Origin: Athripsodes cinereus
Taxonomy: Eukaryota > Arthropoda > Insecta > Trichoptera > Leptoceridae
DNA: 64,000 nucleotides
Assembly: GCA_947579605.1 (NCBI GenBank)
Contig: OX388325.1
Coordinates: forward strand, 124,001-188,000
Direction of reading: 5' to 3'
Part shown: positions 41,110-52,575 of the stretch, piece by piece
Numbering within the stretch: position 1 is the stretch's first letter
Layout: each line of letters opens with the position of its first letter
Notes under the pieces: generated by a model
Databases searched by the model: none
What the model was told of the DNA's origin: nothing
Seen by the model: only the letters and a program-made list of their open reading frames with translations
Translations under genes and position numbers: made by a program

Positions 41110-41690
41110 CTTATGAATTTTTTGACACATATTGGATGTCGAGAACTGGATTTTACTTGCTCGACGTGTAGATGTCAATCATATTTTGAACCACTCTAGA
41201 TTAATCGTTCCAATTGATCACACTATACCAACCAACCTCTGTGTCGTGCACTCCTAAAGGAAGTTCACATATGTATGTGTATCATACATACAACATACCT
41301 ACCTAGTTAATACCTTTTCAAATAGGTTGACTATCGGTGAGTTGAATTAACCGGAATGATTAATCTGGAGTAGTTCAAAATAAGTAGAAATGTCTTATAT
41401 TCAAGAAATTGCCTTTTTTGTATTATGATTTAACCATATCAAAATCATGCTTTAAAAACACAACAGAAAGTGAAATATACTATATAATAATAATCACACT
41501 GTTATTAAAGACATACGTTGTCTTTATTCCGTTCAATAGTTAAACAATTCAATATATATTTATTTGTGGAATTGAAAATAGTTTCATTACTTTTTACCAT
41601 AACTAAATATTTAATATAGGTATAAAGGGAACCGCGTATTTTTTATAGTTATTTGTTTGTGGAGTTGAAAGTATGGTGTTAATTGTGTGT
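41110..41690. repeat. R4 foldback plus R3 repeat
   Basis: 41130-41215 and 41265-41395 are inverted R4 pieces (GATTAATCGTTCC / GGAATGATTAATC). 41395-41690 is the R3 repeat, the reverse complement of 59480-59770 (CACAACAGAAAGTGAAATAT; AAAGGGAACCGCGTATTTTT). Possibly one composite element. Confidence 0.6.
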
Positions 41691-42566
41691 CTTACCAAAA
41701 AAATCTAAATTTCGACTTGTTGAGTACCTAATAGAACGGAATTTTAAGTATTTATTTTATAAAAAAAAAAATACCTACCTTATCTTGTTTTCTTATACTA
41801 GAAAATATTTTCTCACGCATCTACACCCATTTTTCTTACTCAACACACAGCTGTACTACATAATTTTATCTACAATATTTTCTTTTCAATTCGACTATAA
41901 TTATTATTGACTGACCAATCCCATGTTTATAGCTAGTCACTATATTATTACTTCTGTCTTTATAATATAATGCTAAGTTTAGATCAACCCTTTCCTTTAA
42001 ATAATATCGGAATATCTCGGTTTACCCCGGTCCTCCTCCCTCCCCTAGACCCTCCAATCGATGCCACCGCAGAACTAACCACCGCTATTCAACAAAACTG
42101 ACAAAGACATTTTCGCAGACAAATCATTTTTCTCATTTCTCGTAATGTCGAGATACGGTGTTTTACTCGCATCTCGAAACAACATCTTTATCGATGTTAT
42201 TTTTACAATTGACCATTAAATAAGGTTATATTTGCTGCCAACTTTAATGTTCTAATAGGTTAAGTTTATAGGTTTAATATTAATTATAATTATATTTCTT
42301 AATTTCATCTTTTTATAATTTGTTGTTTGCGATAATGTGAGTTTGATTTACTAGAATTGTATTGGTTAGTTTTTACCATTATGTTTGCTTTTTTTGTATA
42401 ATTTCGTTTCGACGTGCATGCTGTAGACACGCTTAATTGGAGGGTTGGCCTAACCAGATCAATCTGTCTTTTTTTTTATGAATGTTTTGTCCTTTCTCTG
42501 TGTGTGTCTCTGTAGAATAAATAAATAAACAAATATAATACGCAAATTGTACATATATACCTAACT
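41690..42566. other. No gene seen
   Basis: AT-rich, with a pyrimidine-rich patch at 42020-42060 and an AATAAATAAATAAAC LINE-like tail near 42520. The plus frame at 41683-41910 is low-complexity. Confidence 0.45.
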
Positions 42567-42757
42567 GTTTTTTTTTTAAAGATATATCTGGGTTTTGTTT
42601 GTTATAAACCCAAATACAACCTTATACACCTTTCACAGTAAGCTACTAAAAGCTTGTGTCGTGAAAGGGGAGTTTGCCGGCACCTGGTATCGAACCACCG
42701 ACCCCATGTTCACGAGGCCGAGACTCTACCTCCAGGCTACCGACGAACTAATTTTGA
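42566..42757 (-). mobile_element. SINE1 copy, full length
   Basis: Complete minus-strand copy from the T-run (inverse A-tail) to TACCGACGAACTA. Includes the inverse B box GGTATCGAACC and the tRNA-like head. Confidence 0.82.
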
Positions 42758-42784
42758 TACTAAACTATACTTAATTAGACAAAG

Positions 42785-42850
42785 CACACTTCGCGATAGG
42801 GATGGATAACGGGTTCATGTCCCGTCCGGGGCAATACTGAATAAGGTGAC
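42785..42850 (+). repeat. tRNA-like SINE head scrap
   Basis: GATAGGGATGGATAACGGGTTCATGTCCC-type sequence contains a B-box-like GGTTCATGTCC. No acceptor stem closes, so it is not a tRNA gene; most likely a third SINE type or a SINE2 relative. Confidence 0.4.
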
Positions 42851-42931
42851 GTCGTATTTTCTTAACCCTAAACTGTAGTTTCATATATTTTATGTTTATA
42901 AGCAAATCATCCATCTTGTACTACTGAGTAT

Positions 42932-43080
42932 ATTGGGTTAGTTGGAAGAGATCGCGCCTTTGCGATAAACTCGCCCTCTGTATATTGATTGTATTTAATT
43001 TGAATGTACATATACCTTTTATGTAATTGTTTTTAATCAATGTATAATAAAGAATGAATAAATAAAATAAATAAATAAAT
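42932..43080 (+). repeat. LT1 LINE tail with (AAAT)n
   Basis: TTGGGTTAGTTGGAAGAGAT, CGCGCCTTTGCGATAAACTC, then AATAAATAAATAAATA. Nearly identical to 29318. Confidence 0.7.
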
Positions 43081-43104
43081 ATATTGAATTATACCAACAA
43101 TACA

Positions 43105-43215
43105 CACAGATCGAACTAGTCCAAATCAAAGATACATGAATCTTATGTTACACCTTGATATTAACACGACAGCACTCACATAAGTATCAATACACTAAAC
43201 AAATATACATCGTAT
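43105..43215 (-). mobile_element. SINE2 tail fragment
   Basis: Inverse of the SINE2 body end (GATCGAACTAGTCC, GATACATGAATCTTA...). The head is absent. Confidence 0.5.
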
Positions 43216-43239
43216 AAAGTTAATATTTTCAACCGATGG

Positions 43240-43360
43240 TTCTTGGTGGAAATTCATGTTGAAGTAATTGTAAATAAAACACTTATTTATAGTATATCCA
43301 CTGTGACTTTTTATAGGACGCGAGCCGACTTTTAAGAGCTTCCGCTCTCATCATCAATCT
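43240..43360 (-). mobile_element. PLE-a end with degenerate ribozyme core
   Basis: CCGATGGTTCTTGGTGGAAA matches 4961. The minus-strand core reads TTGATGA, T, GAGAGCGGAAGCTCTT, AAAA, GTCGGC, TC. Relative to 5053 the first core C and the G of GAAA are changed, so cleavage is not expected. Confidence 0.6.
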
Positions 43361-44130
43361 AGCGTAAAGCTTTGGCTAGCCTCATGATGAGAGAGAAAAA
43401 AGTTTAAAACTCGCCACGTTTATGTTTCTGTTATAGTCATTTCTCGACTTTTCGATAATTTCGACATAACATTAGAACAGATTTACATAGAACACTACCA
43501 TCACCACCGCATCACATCACGTTGTTCTAATATAATAGTTCCCCAATTAGAATGTTAATGCATTACTCACGGCTCAAGTGTTCCCCAATTCTCGTTCCAA
43601 TTTACCCATTATTAGATTTGATATATCGTTATTATACAATATTAGTGATGGGCCGAATATGTATTCGCACATTTTTAGAAATTCTCCAAAAAAAACATGC
43701 GAATATTGCAAATGTTGTTCTCCAGTTGAAATTCTAGAAAATTGCGCCTATGTATAAAAATAATACTTATATGTACCTATATGTGGATATAAACCTTAAA
43801 ACCACCCACTACGCCCTCTTAACATTTTATTTGTTTATTTATTTATTCCTTCAAAAACACTCTTAACATTTTATTTGTTTATTTATTTATTCCTTCAAAA
43901 ACACACAACAGACAAGAACTATATATATAATGTACAAGGTAGAAAAAAATAAAACATACCACTCAGTCGTCATCCAAAAACCGTGCGTCACAATTAATTT
44001 ACATTATATCAATTTTTATTCAATAAAAAACACAACAACACATCAATCACTCATCTTTCTAGCACACACATACAGTCAATTCCACATTCACACAAAAACA
44101 CAAATACTTAAAATCTTTAGTAATAATACA
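43360..44130. other. No gene seen; 44-bp tandem duplication
   Basis: 43817-43860 and 43861-43904 are identical 44-bp units beginning TCTTAACATTTTATTTGTTT. Otherwise AT-rich. Confidence 0.6.
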
Positions 44131-44280
44131 AAATAATGGGGGGGGGGTGTCCATAATGAAGAATGTCAAATTCAGACCTACCCGATAAGCACACATAATT
44201 TCATCAAAATTGGTCCAGCCGTTTCGGAGAAGTATGATAACAAACACCGTAAAACGAGAATTTTATACAGGTATTAGATT
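44130..44280 (+). repeat. Dispersed repeat end module
   Basis: TCATCAAAATTGGTCCAGCC, GTTTCGGAGAAGTATGATAA, then AGAATTTTATACAGGTATTAGA, a common insect interspersed-repeat 3' module. Preceded by a run of nine G's. Confidence 0.5.
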
Positions 44281-45520
44281 TTATAAAGTACACAAACAGC
44301 ATTATAAAGTAAAGACATAACACAACATAATAAACAGAGAATAGAACAAGAAACCACAAATGAGCAATATTATTCAAATACATGGTTCAAATGATGAAAA
44401 TTTTTGAAAGTTTTATAAGTCAAATTGATATAATTATTAGTCAGTATGAATTAATAAAAGAGAATATTTTAAACAAAGCAAGTGAGATATATGTCACATC
44501 ACTATTATTATAATATAATATATATTTAAGGGATGGGGCGTCGTTACTGCTTTTAAGTACCCACTTCTCGAATTTCACTACCGGTCGGCACAGCGTCGCG
44601 GCGGCGGTATCGTCCCAAGTAGGCAGTTCCGCCTCCGCCCATTGTACGGAATTAAAACTCCTTTAAATCATAGTCGTAATAATTGAAATTAGGTTGATTA
44701 TGAAATTGTATACAGGATGAAAGACATAGTATACATATATTTATTTTTTGTATCTTTGTACCTTTCTGGCCAAATTTTTGCGGCATTTTTAGAGTGAGTG
44801 TGGAACTTGTAAAAAAAATCTTCTTTAAAGTGTAAACTACGGGTCTGGCTAACTACATATGTTGACTGTGTCTTCTGTGTTGTTGTAGAACAAAATTCCC
44901 TGTGACTTGTGAACTCCGGAGAACTGGGAGGTGTTCAAGGCAAGGTTTAAGACCCCATTCTTCAGGAGGTATTATAATTCTTGAATGGGGGGCTTTGGGG
45001 TGGTTTTACCACATAACGGCTCATCTAAAAAAATGTCTAGTTTTTATTATGTTTAAAAAAGATGCTGCAATAAAGCATCTGCTCCATGATTACACCCTTA
45101 TTCTAAATCGTCATCGAAGAAGGTAATACTAGTAAATTCACAGTGGTATAATAATTCATATAAATAATATTTAAGTGTGTACATACATAGGTATGTAATC
45201 AGGTATTTTTGGTATTTCAGTCATAGTAATTTCCAAATGCTTAGGTAGCAGTGAGCAATGGGCACACATATTATATTATACATTATCGTATTATACTCGC
45301 CACATTCTAATATTAAAATTGTAGGCATTCATGCGCGGTAGCATAATATGCTTATGCAAAATATACCAACAGAGTTTGAATCGCGGCCTCTGATTGGCGG
45401 AAATTAACTCGTAGTGAAAATTCCTCTTCAGTCCAACTGAATAGGTAGACATTTCTCAAGTCTTTTGAAAATTGGCAATCATTATACATAAAAGGCCTTA
45501 AATAAATTCCTTCTCTACCT
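44280..45520. other. No gene seen; one GC-rich patch
   Basis: 44570-44645 is GC-rich (GTCGGCACAGCGTCGCGGCG) in an AT-rich setting. The 44902-45126 frame is unrecognised. No splice-like context ties either to a gene. Confidence 0.4.
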
Positions 45521-45522
45521 TT

Positions 45523-45768
45523 TTACGTACATAATGATATGCCATCACGTCGCTCCCTCGTGCAGTAGGCCAAAAGGATAGAACGCCACTTCTTCCTATC
45601 CTTGGATACACCTTTCGCATCCGTAAGTGTCATACAATTCCTCATGCGTGCTCTTCCATTCTTTCTTTGGTTTATATGATCTTGCCATTTGATCCTCGGA
45701 TGGCAACGTCTCCGAGCACAATTCCTTTCAGCCAAATATATTTTCTTGATCATTCTGTCCTCATTCAT
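45523..45768 (-). pseudogene. LT3-type LINE C-terminus
   Basis: 82-codon frame: RMIKKIYLAERNCARRRCHP, RIKWQDHINQRKNGRARMRN, ...GVSKDRKKWRSILLAYCTRE. The IYLAE...DRKKWRS-hydrophobic pattern matches the other LT3 ends; this copy has kept an open frame. Confidence 0.65.
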
Positions 45769-46039
45769 TCTTTTCTATATGCCCAAATAATCGAAACTTA
45801 TTTACAGCATCCTTGTCATTACATCAACTTATTATTCACATTCCTCTCGTATAGCACACGATCTCTCAGACTTTTACCACAAGTCGTTCTCAAAGATCTC
45901 ATTTAAACTGCATTTATGTCGATTTCTTTTGCCATGTCCACATCTTACTTGCATAAATTAATGTTGGCACTAAGATAACAGAGTACACCAACTTTTTAGC
46001 TGTGGTAGAAATGTTTCTATTTATTATATTTTTTTATCA

Positions 46040-46760
46040 TCTATATATCACGGCATCTCTCACAAATTTGATAAGCTAGCAAACTAATTGCATGTAGATA
46101 ATAAATATGCATATCATCGTCTCCGTGCCGGTTCCTTTTTATTCTATATTTTTATTAATACATAATGTTCGAGTTGAATTAACTCAGTTGGTAGATTTTG
46201 CTAATAATATATGTATTTAGGTATATAATATCTACTGCAACGTGTTCCGACACGAAGGGTCGCGTGTTAATGTGATAGAATGAATATTTCATTAATCGAT
46301 TCCGAAAAAACAAAACAAACACGAAATATAATTTTATTATAATTGTGTACATAAATATTTCATATATTTATTAATTTGAATTTTTGTATTATTGTTCCTT
46401 CATCTACTAGTGACAATTTATTATATAATTGATATATACCTATTTAATTTCTGACATCTCACTGAATTATTTATTAATTTTTTTGACATTTTAATTATCT
46501 ATTACAATTCATATATATTATTTTTTTTTTCTATCTACTTGACATCTCCTTACTGTATTAAAATAATTGTTCTTGAAATTTACCAAACCTTTGTTGACAT
46601 TTACACTCTCACCACAATGTTTTGACTTTTCTAATTGTTTTGTTTTGACTCATTTTATAATTGTTATAGTTTGATTTCCAATTGTATTTTTTCTTCGCCA
46701 GTTGTTGTTCTGTTCCAACTGTGTTGTAAGTGAGAATTATGTTTACTTATTTTTGTTTTA
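46040..46760. other. No gene; REP-A scrap and LINE 3' UTR-like DNA
   Basis: 46040-46135 is REP-A (ATCACGGCATCTCTCACAAA...CATCGTCTCCGTGCCGG). 46380-46760 is T-rich sequence like that upstream of the LT2 tail at 22335. Confidence 0.5.
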
Positions 46761-46815
46761 TATTTTAACATGTAAAAGGCTCACGCCGTGGATTTATGTA
46801 TAAATAAAATAAATA
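46760..46815 (+). repeat. LT2 LINE tail
   Basis: TTAACATGTAAAAGGCTCAC, GCCGTGGATTTATGTATAAA, TAAAATAAATAAAT. Confidence 0.6.
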
Positions 46816-47039
46816 AATATTTCTTTTATCATTCCACTGAATCCTTGGCTAATAAAAATAGGTTTCCACATTTTCTTGCAAGTTTTCTAATCCTTTTCTT
46901 TAGCAATAGCACCATCACAACATTTATTCTGACCAAATTATGGCTGACTAATATTTACTTTATTAATTTATTTGATTTCCTTTATATATTAATTATCCCT
47001 AATTATTTGTAGTAAGAGAATGAGATAAAGAAGAAATAA

Positions 47040-47125
47040 ATAAAACAAATGTTTTATTCTACTATTCGTTATACTCACGAGAGAGTTGTATTTCGTTTTG
47101 TAAGGATATTGACAATCATAACAAG
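47040..47125 (-). mobile_element. PLE-d end
   Basis: AATGTTTTATTCTACTATTC, ACTCACGAGAGAG..., TTTCGTTTTGTAAGGATATT, inverse of the PLE-d end. The GACGTC palindrome is mutated. Confidence 0.5.
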
Positions 47126-47160
47126 ACGAAAGACCTTCCCAATAGCTTTTTTTATCGATG

Positions 47161-47636
<476 letters not shown>

Positions 47637-48215
47637 CACATCAACAGCACATTACAGACAATAAATATAGGCATAAAAACAAACAATGCAAACAAAAAAA
47701 TGGTATCAATATATCGCCCTATTTATAAGTGCACACAAATTAAAAATTCATATTACATAAGTTTGAAGCCCATAAGGTTGTCAGATTTAAATAAAAGAAT
47801 AGTAAAATGATAAAAAAAGCTACCACATTAGACAATAATAAGAAAAAAAAACAATATAAAGAAGAATAACAGTTATCTGTTCTTACAATAGTAATAATCA
47901 GTAAATTTTTATAAACAATCCAGATTAACAGTCATTATCTAAATTAACCTAACCTACCTACCACAGAAAAAAAACATGAATTAGTGTCAAAAGTATAAGG
48001 GAAAAAAAACATTGAGATGTAGAGAGACCCAAAAAGTCAACTATTATAATTATTATGATAATAACAAATCGCTGCACAGCACCTGTAAAATTGACTTCTT
48101 AAAACCGCGCGAGCCACCGGCGAACATATAATATGTCAATGTCACCAAACTTAGAATTATAAGTATCAATTAACCGATGAAGAGGGTTTCTCAAACCAGC
48201 ATTAGTTCGAATTAT
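47637..48215 (-). pseudogene. LINE 3' end and C-terminus
   Basis: The coding trace lies at about 48110-48215: RTNAGLRNPLHRLIDTYNSK then FGDIDIL, the RTN...NPL.R....YN...DI block of Jockey-type C-termini. The remaining 450 bp is 3' UTR-like. The TTTA array would be its tail. Confidence 0.6.
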
Positions 48216-48535
48216 AATTTTTATTTATTTATTTATTTATTAAAACAAAAAAACACCAACAGGCACATCAAATACATATAGCAAAAACAACAATAACAAA
48301 TCAAGAATCAAAGATGCGCCCTATTACAGGCCCATTATTACTTTCTTATCAACGCAAGCTACTCCCAATATTCTTTTGCTAAAATCCTATAAATACTGCT
48401 TGTCTCTGTATCTTATTTCACTTTTTTACTAATCGCCTGATGATGGAGTCGAGAGTCTCCGAATACTAATAAGCGAAGTTAATAAAAGTCATTTGGAAGT
48501 AAACTACATATTGTGTTTTTTTTCAATTTATCTTA
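48215..48535 (+). mobile_element. LINE tail scrap and degenerate hammerhead-like PLE motif
   Basis: 48217-48245 is a short TTTA tail. At 48437 CTGATGA, T, GGAG...CTCC is followed by GAAT, not GAAA, and by no self-complementary stem III. Upstream ACTAATCGC and downstream GCGAAGTTAAT still pair partly. A decayed ribozyme fold at best. Confidence 0.4.
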
Positions 48536-48650
48536 AAGACGAAAGACGTCTCTCTCGTGAATAAGTCGAATAGTAGAATTTTTCTTTTATATTTATTTCA
48601 TTATGAAATTCTACTACCTAAACACCGACACAGTGAGTGAATGAGATAGA
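48535..48650 (+). mobile_element. PLE-d end
   Basis: AGACGAAAGACGTCTCTCTC, GTGAATAAGTCGAATAGTAG, then ATTCTACTACCTAAACACCG and ACACAGTGA, the standard PLE-d end and flank. Confidence 0.6.
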
Positions 48651-48979
48651 GATGTTAGTGTTTACCTTCTTTGGTCACTCGCTCTTCACTCCTCACCTTC
48701 CTCATGTCGATTCGAAATAGAAGTTGAAAAAAGTAACAATCTTATTATCTTGTCTAGTAATTTATATAAATGGTGTACCTATATGAATGTTTGTATGTTT
48801 ACAATTCTGTTCTGCTTTGGTTGTACTTGATCATGGAAATTGAGAATTCAGCACACCAGCTGACATAGCAATACCTAATACTGTGTCTATATAATATTAT
48901 TATGTATGTATATAATATCGAATATTAAAATATGTATTAGGTTTGACTGATGTAACCAACTGAAGCAAGGCATCTCAAA

Positions 48980-49280
48980 CTTTTATGAGACATTTCAATT
49001 GCTGAATGGCATAATTTGCAATCCAAGCGTATTGGGTGAATTTAACTTTGATGTACCAGCATCGTACAATCGCTCACGTCAGAATATGCTATTTTATCCA
49101 CCCACAAGCAGGACGAACATTCTCGCAGAGTCACCAGTGGCGAAAGCAGTTCGACTATTCAATAATATTTTCTCGAATGGAGATACATATTATATTCCAC
49201 ATAAAATACGTGGATTTTGTAAGGAAAGTGGAAACACTTTTGTAAATGTTTGTTTTCTCTGGGATCGCATTAATCGATAG
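48980..49280 (+). pseudogene. LINE C-terminus (Jockey type)
   Basis: 93-codon frame: GEFNFDVPASYNRSRQNMLF, YPPTSRTNILAESPVAKAVR, LFNNIF. F.F.VP....R....FY.P..RTN....SPV.....LFN is the extreme C-terminus of Jockey-type ORF2. It ends in a stop at 49278-49280 with no RT upstream. Confidence 0.68.
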
Positions 49281-49344
49281 CTGTAATTGTCTCAATAGAA
49301 TATGGCGTTAACCCTATTAGAATAGTATGACATGAGTTTCAATA

Positions 49345-49445
49345 TTCCTATTACGAGAGCGGAAGCTCTTGGAAGACGGCTCGCAAAAATAAATAAAGTC
49401 AATAGTGGAATAACTATATATCGTGTCACATTTTAAAAATTATGG
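49345..49445 (+). mobile_element. PLE-a end, 5' part lost
   Basis: GAGAGCGGAAGCTCTT, GGAA, GACGGC, TCGCAAAAATAAATAAAGTC match 5061-5110, but the CTGANGA box and upstream arm are missing. Confidence 0.6.
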
Positions 49446-49679
49446 ATAGTTTGTAGTGGAAGAAATAAACTACAACAATGAATAAAGACAATAGTTGCAG
49501 GACCCACAGTTTAAGAATAATATCTGCCGTAACACATGTGCTATATCCACACGAGGAGGATCATGTTTACAGAGGATTCAGTGCTGCTGAGGAGGGGGGA
49601 GGGGTAGTGGGGTAGAGGGGAGAAAAGGACATTAAATTTTTATGTTCGGTTTGTAGAAATATGATTTTTATTGTAATCA

Positions 49680-49710
49680 TACCCCATAACCGGGTGAAGC
49701 CGGGGCCTTA
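49680..49710 (-). repeat. Insect repeat start module scrap
   Basis: CATAACCGGGTGAAGCCGGGG resembles, in inverse, the start of the repeat at 11528. Confidence 0.35.
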
Positions 49711-49879
49711 ATAATAAAACATAGGTATTATCAATATGCGATCGAGAAATATGACGCATTTAGCAAAAATTCCCTCATCGCTGCCTACCCTATTTGGGAT
49801 GCGGTGTGAGGGAATAGTAGGTACCCTTAGCATAAGCATCATCATTAAATTTACAAATGTAATCTTCTTCTATCAGTCA

Positions 49880-50245
49880 ATACCACCACAACATATCCCA
49901 ATAGCCAGCTGACTAACTGCTAATACGCAATTTGTTCTCATACGTACTAATAAGACAACACATTTTAGTGATAAACTCGCCCTCTGTACATTGAATTGTA
50001 TAACCGATATTTTTTTCTATTTATATTATAGTTACCAATGTACAATAAAAAATAAAATAAATAAATAGTAATAAAAAGTTAAGACATTCAGAAAGATTGG
50101 CGTACCTCAGTGCTGAATAAGAGATGCCATGTGTCATATTCTTGACGTTTTACGAACACCTGCCCATTACAGTATCCTCAAAAAATTACAAAAAATAATG
50201 TGAGTCCTGTTCTTGACTTGGGGCTCCACGGATCTAATGCAATCT
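49880..50245 (+). repeat. REP-A copy split by an LT1 tail
   Basis: REP-A is readable at 49880-49950 (CACAACATATCCCAATAGCC) and again from 50080 (GTTAAGACATTCAGAAAGAT) to 50235. LT1 (GTGATAAACTCGCCCTCTGT...AATAAATAAATAG) sits between at 49955-50075. Confidence 0.6.
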
Positions 50246-50440
50246 GACAATCAATAGTTAACTGTGAAAAAATAAACAACTAGGTAACTGTATTTATTTA
50301 GTCGACGTTTATTCTTCAAAACTCCATGTTCATATATATGGAAGAAAACACAATTGGTTTCGACTTATAAAATCATTGTCAAACTAATGTTAAATACCGT
50401 GTTTTTTCTTAAATACCTACTATGTCTTCGCATAAACAAT

Positions 50441-52359
50441 CATCATCATGTCAGCCTCCCTGCGTCCATTGTTGAACATATGCCTCCCCCATTGATCTCC
50501 ACAGCTCTCTATCCTGGGCAGACCGCATCCAGCCGACCCCTGCAACCCGTCTTATGTCGTCCGACCATCGTGCTTGAGGCCTACCAACACTTCTTCTGCC
50601 TGTTCTAGGTCTCCACTCCAGAACTTTCTTTGTCCACCTAGAGTCTGTGGTTCTGGCCACATGACCAGCCCAACTCCATTTCTGACTAGAAACTTTGTGA
50701 ACGACATCGACGACCCTGGTCTTTTCTCTGATCCATACATTAGTTTTCCTGTCTCTCAGTGAAATACCCAGCATTCTCCTTTCCATGGATCTTTGCGTCA
50801 CTGATAATTTGTGTAAAATTCTTTTCGTGAACACAAAAGTTTCACAGCCATAGGTGAGCACTGGGAGAACACAGGCATCAAATAGCTTCTTTTTCAGATA
50901 ATTTGGGTATTTCGGGGATTTCAGGATATAAGATAATTTACCAAAGGCCGCCCATGCCAAGCCTCGTCTTCTTTCAATTTCTACCTCTTGATTCTCTCTT
51001 CCAAGTTTTACAGTGTGCCCTAGGTATACATAGCTATCAACTTGTTGGATAGCTTGTCCATCTACCACGATATTACATGACTGGTTTGCATCACTCATGA
51101 CTTTGGTCTTTGATATATTCATTTTTAGGCCTATTCTTTGGGACGCTGTGTTGACATCAATTATCATGTTTTCCAGTTCTCTATCGTTTTTGGCAAATAA
51201 GACTATATCATCTGCGAACCTTAGATTATTTAAGTTTTCGCCGTTGATATTGATACCTGTGTCGCTCCAATCAAGGGTTTTGAAGACGTCTTCCAGAGCC
51301 AATGTAAATAATTTAGGAGATATTGTATCTCCCTGTCTTACTCCTCTTCTGACATGGAACTTTTCGGAGGGTTCATGGAGTTGTACAACGGAGGTAGCAT
51401 TAGAATAAATATTTTTCAGGAGTTGTGAGTATCGGTGGTCTATTCTACAATTATCTAGACCCTTCATCACCGCCCATGTCTCTATAGAGTCAAAGGCCTT
51501 TTCAAAGTCAATGAAAGCCAGTGATAAGGGCATATTGTACTCGTTGCATTTCTGGATAACGTTCTTCAACGTTTGAAGGTGGTCATTCGTGCTGAATCCT
51601 TTCCTGAATCCAGCCTGTTCCACTGGTTGGTATGCATCCAGTTTGTTAGTGAGTCTATTGTTTAAGATTTTTGTAAACAACTTATACAAATGTGATAGAA
51701 GACTTATTGGTCGATAGTTTTCCAACTTCCTGTGGTCACCTTTTTTGTGTAAGAGATTGATCGCTGCATTGTTCCACTCTTGCGGTATGTTCTCTTCTTC
51801 CAGACATTTATTGAATAGAGATACCACTGCTTGTTGAAGAGGCTCTCCTGCGTATTTAATTGTCTCTATGGTTATACCATCAGGACCAGGGGCTTTTTTA
51901 TTCTTCATTTGTTCCATGGCATGCTTGACCTCGTCTAGTATTATATCTGGTATATCTTCAGATCCTACATTGGTGATTTTACTTCTACTGCGTGTTTCGC
52001 TGTTATCAGATGTTCGTGAGGAATATAGTTTTTCATAGAAGTTTTGAGCTATTTGCACTGTTTCAGATCTGTTACTGCTTTTGCTACCATCTTCTCTACA
52101 CAATTTCGTTATTTGTTTTTTCCCAATACTAAGCTTCTTCTGTAGGATCTTAGTTCCTCCGCTGTTTTTTATGATTTCATTGACTAGGTCTTCTTTGTGC
52201 TTTGCCACATCTTTTCGAATACATTTGCGAACCATTTTGTTCAGTGTTTTATATTCTGTTGTATCCTGTTTACCTTGACCTCTCATATCGTTTCTTTTCT
52301 TGACAAGTAATTTTGTCGCGTCAGTTAGTTTGTCACTTTTTGTTGGGGGTGATTTAGAG
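50441..52359 (-). mobile_element. RTE-like LINE, 5'-truncated, 11-bp target duplication
   Basis: Flanked by GCATAAACAAT at 50430-50440 and 52360-52370. The minus-strand 3' end is a very short UTR with an (ATG)n end (CATGATGATG), the short tandem tail typical of RTE elements rather than poly-A. The frame is open from the 5' junction to the stop, so insertion looks recent. The endonuclease half is missing. Confidence 0.85.
50451..52286 (-). CDS. RTE-type LINE reverse transcriptase, endonuclease lost
   Basis: 611 codons from the first ATG; the same frame is open about 24 codons further upstream to the insertion junction (KSDKLTDATKLLVKKRND precedes the ATG), so the ATG is not the true start. 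RT blocks: KKAPGPDGI (130-138), NYRPISLL (190-197), EQAGFRKGFST (223-233), FIDFEKAFDS (258-267, first catalytic D260), RRGVRQGDTISPKLF (313-327) and RFADDIVLFA (356-365, catalytic D359/D360). The C-terminus has WSWAGHVARTTDSRW, GRRSVGRPQARWSDD and ...QQW, as in the decayed pieces at 12396 and 17095. All RT catalytic residues are intact. It makes cDNA at a nick in LINE transposition; without the APE domain it is not autonomous. Confidence 0.88.
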   Translation of the reverse strand: MRGQGKQDTTEYKTLNKMVRKCIRKDVAKHKEDLVNEIIKNSGGTKILQKKLSIGKKQITKLCREDGSKSSNRSETVQIAQNFYEKLYSSRTSDNSETRSRSKITNVGSEDIPDIILDEVKHAMEQMKNKKAPGPDGITIETIKYAGEPLQQAVVSLFNKCLEEENIPQEWNNAAINLLHKKGDHRKLENYRPISLLSHLYKLFTKILNNRLTNKLDAYQPVEQAGFRKGFSTNDHLQTLKNVIQKCNEYNMPLSLAFIDFEKAFDSIETWAVMKGLDNCRIDHRYSQLLKNIYSNATSVVQLHEPSEKFHVRRGVRQGDTISPKLFTLALEDVFKTLDWSDTGININGENLNNLRFADDIVLFAKNDRELENMIIDVNTASQRIGLKMNISKTKVMSDANQSCNIVVDGQAIQQVDSYVYLGHTVKLGRENQEVEIERRRGLAWAAFGKLSYILKSPKYPNYLKKKLFDACVLPVLTYGCETFVFTKRILHKLSVTQRSMERRMLGISLRDRKTNVWIREKTRVVDVVHKVSSQKWSWAGHVARTTDSRWTKKVLEWRPRTGRRSVGRPQARWSDDIRRVAGVGWMRSAQDRELWRSMGEAYVQQWTQGG

Positions 52360-52424
52360 GCATAAACAATAATGTTCTTAAAAATATGATTTTACCATAA
52401 ACAATATGTTCTTAAAAATATGAC
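52360..52424 (+). repeat. Short direct duplication beside the RTE
   Basis: CATAAACAAT(A)ATGTTCTTAAAAATATGA occurs at 52361 and again at 52396. The second unit was probably there before insertion, so the RTE landed in or beside a small tandem. Confidence 0.6.
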
Positions 52425-52575
52425 CATCCGGATTGCGCAGAAGTCTGGGGACTTCCATTTATCCGAATTCTACACTGCACAAAGTTTGTCCACACCGGAG
52501 GCGCCATAGTGGGCAGCCTGAGGGGCTGGCCGGCCAAAAAAAACCACCAAACCACCATAACCTCCATGTGTGGAA
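52425..52575 (+). repeat. R7 LINE-like repeat, second copy
   Basis: Matches 29165-29315: CCGGATTGCGCAGAAGTCTG, CACACCGGAGGCGCCATAGT, AAAACCACCAAACC. Confidence 0.55.

Noticed and set aside
43325..43357. Functional hammerhead on the minus strand
   Set aside because: The first core C is T and GAAA is AAAA; both positions are essential.
48437..48475. Functional hammerhead
   Set aside because: CTGATGA and stem II are present, but GAAA is GAAT and stem III is not self-complementary.
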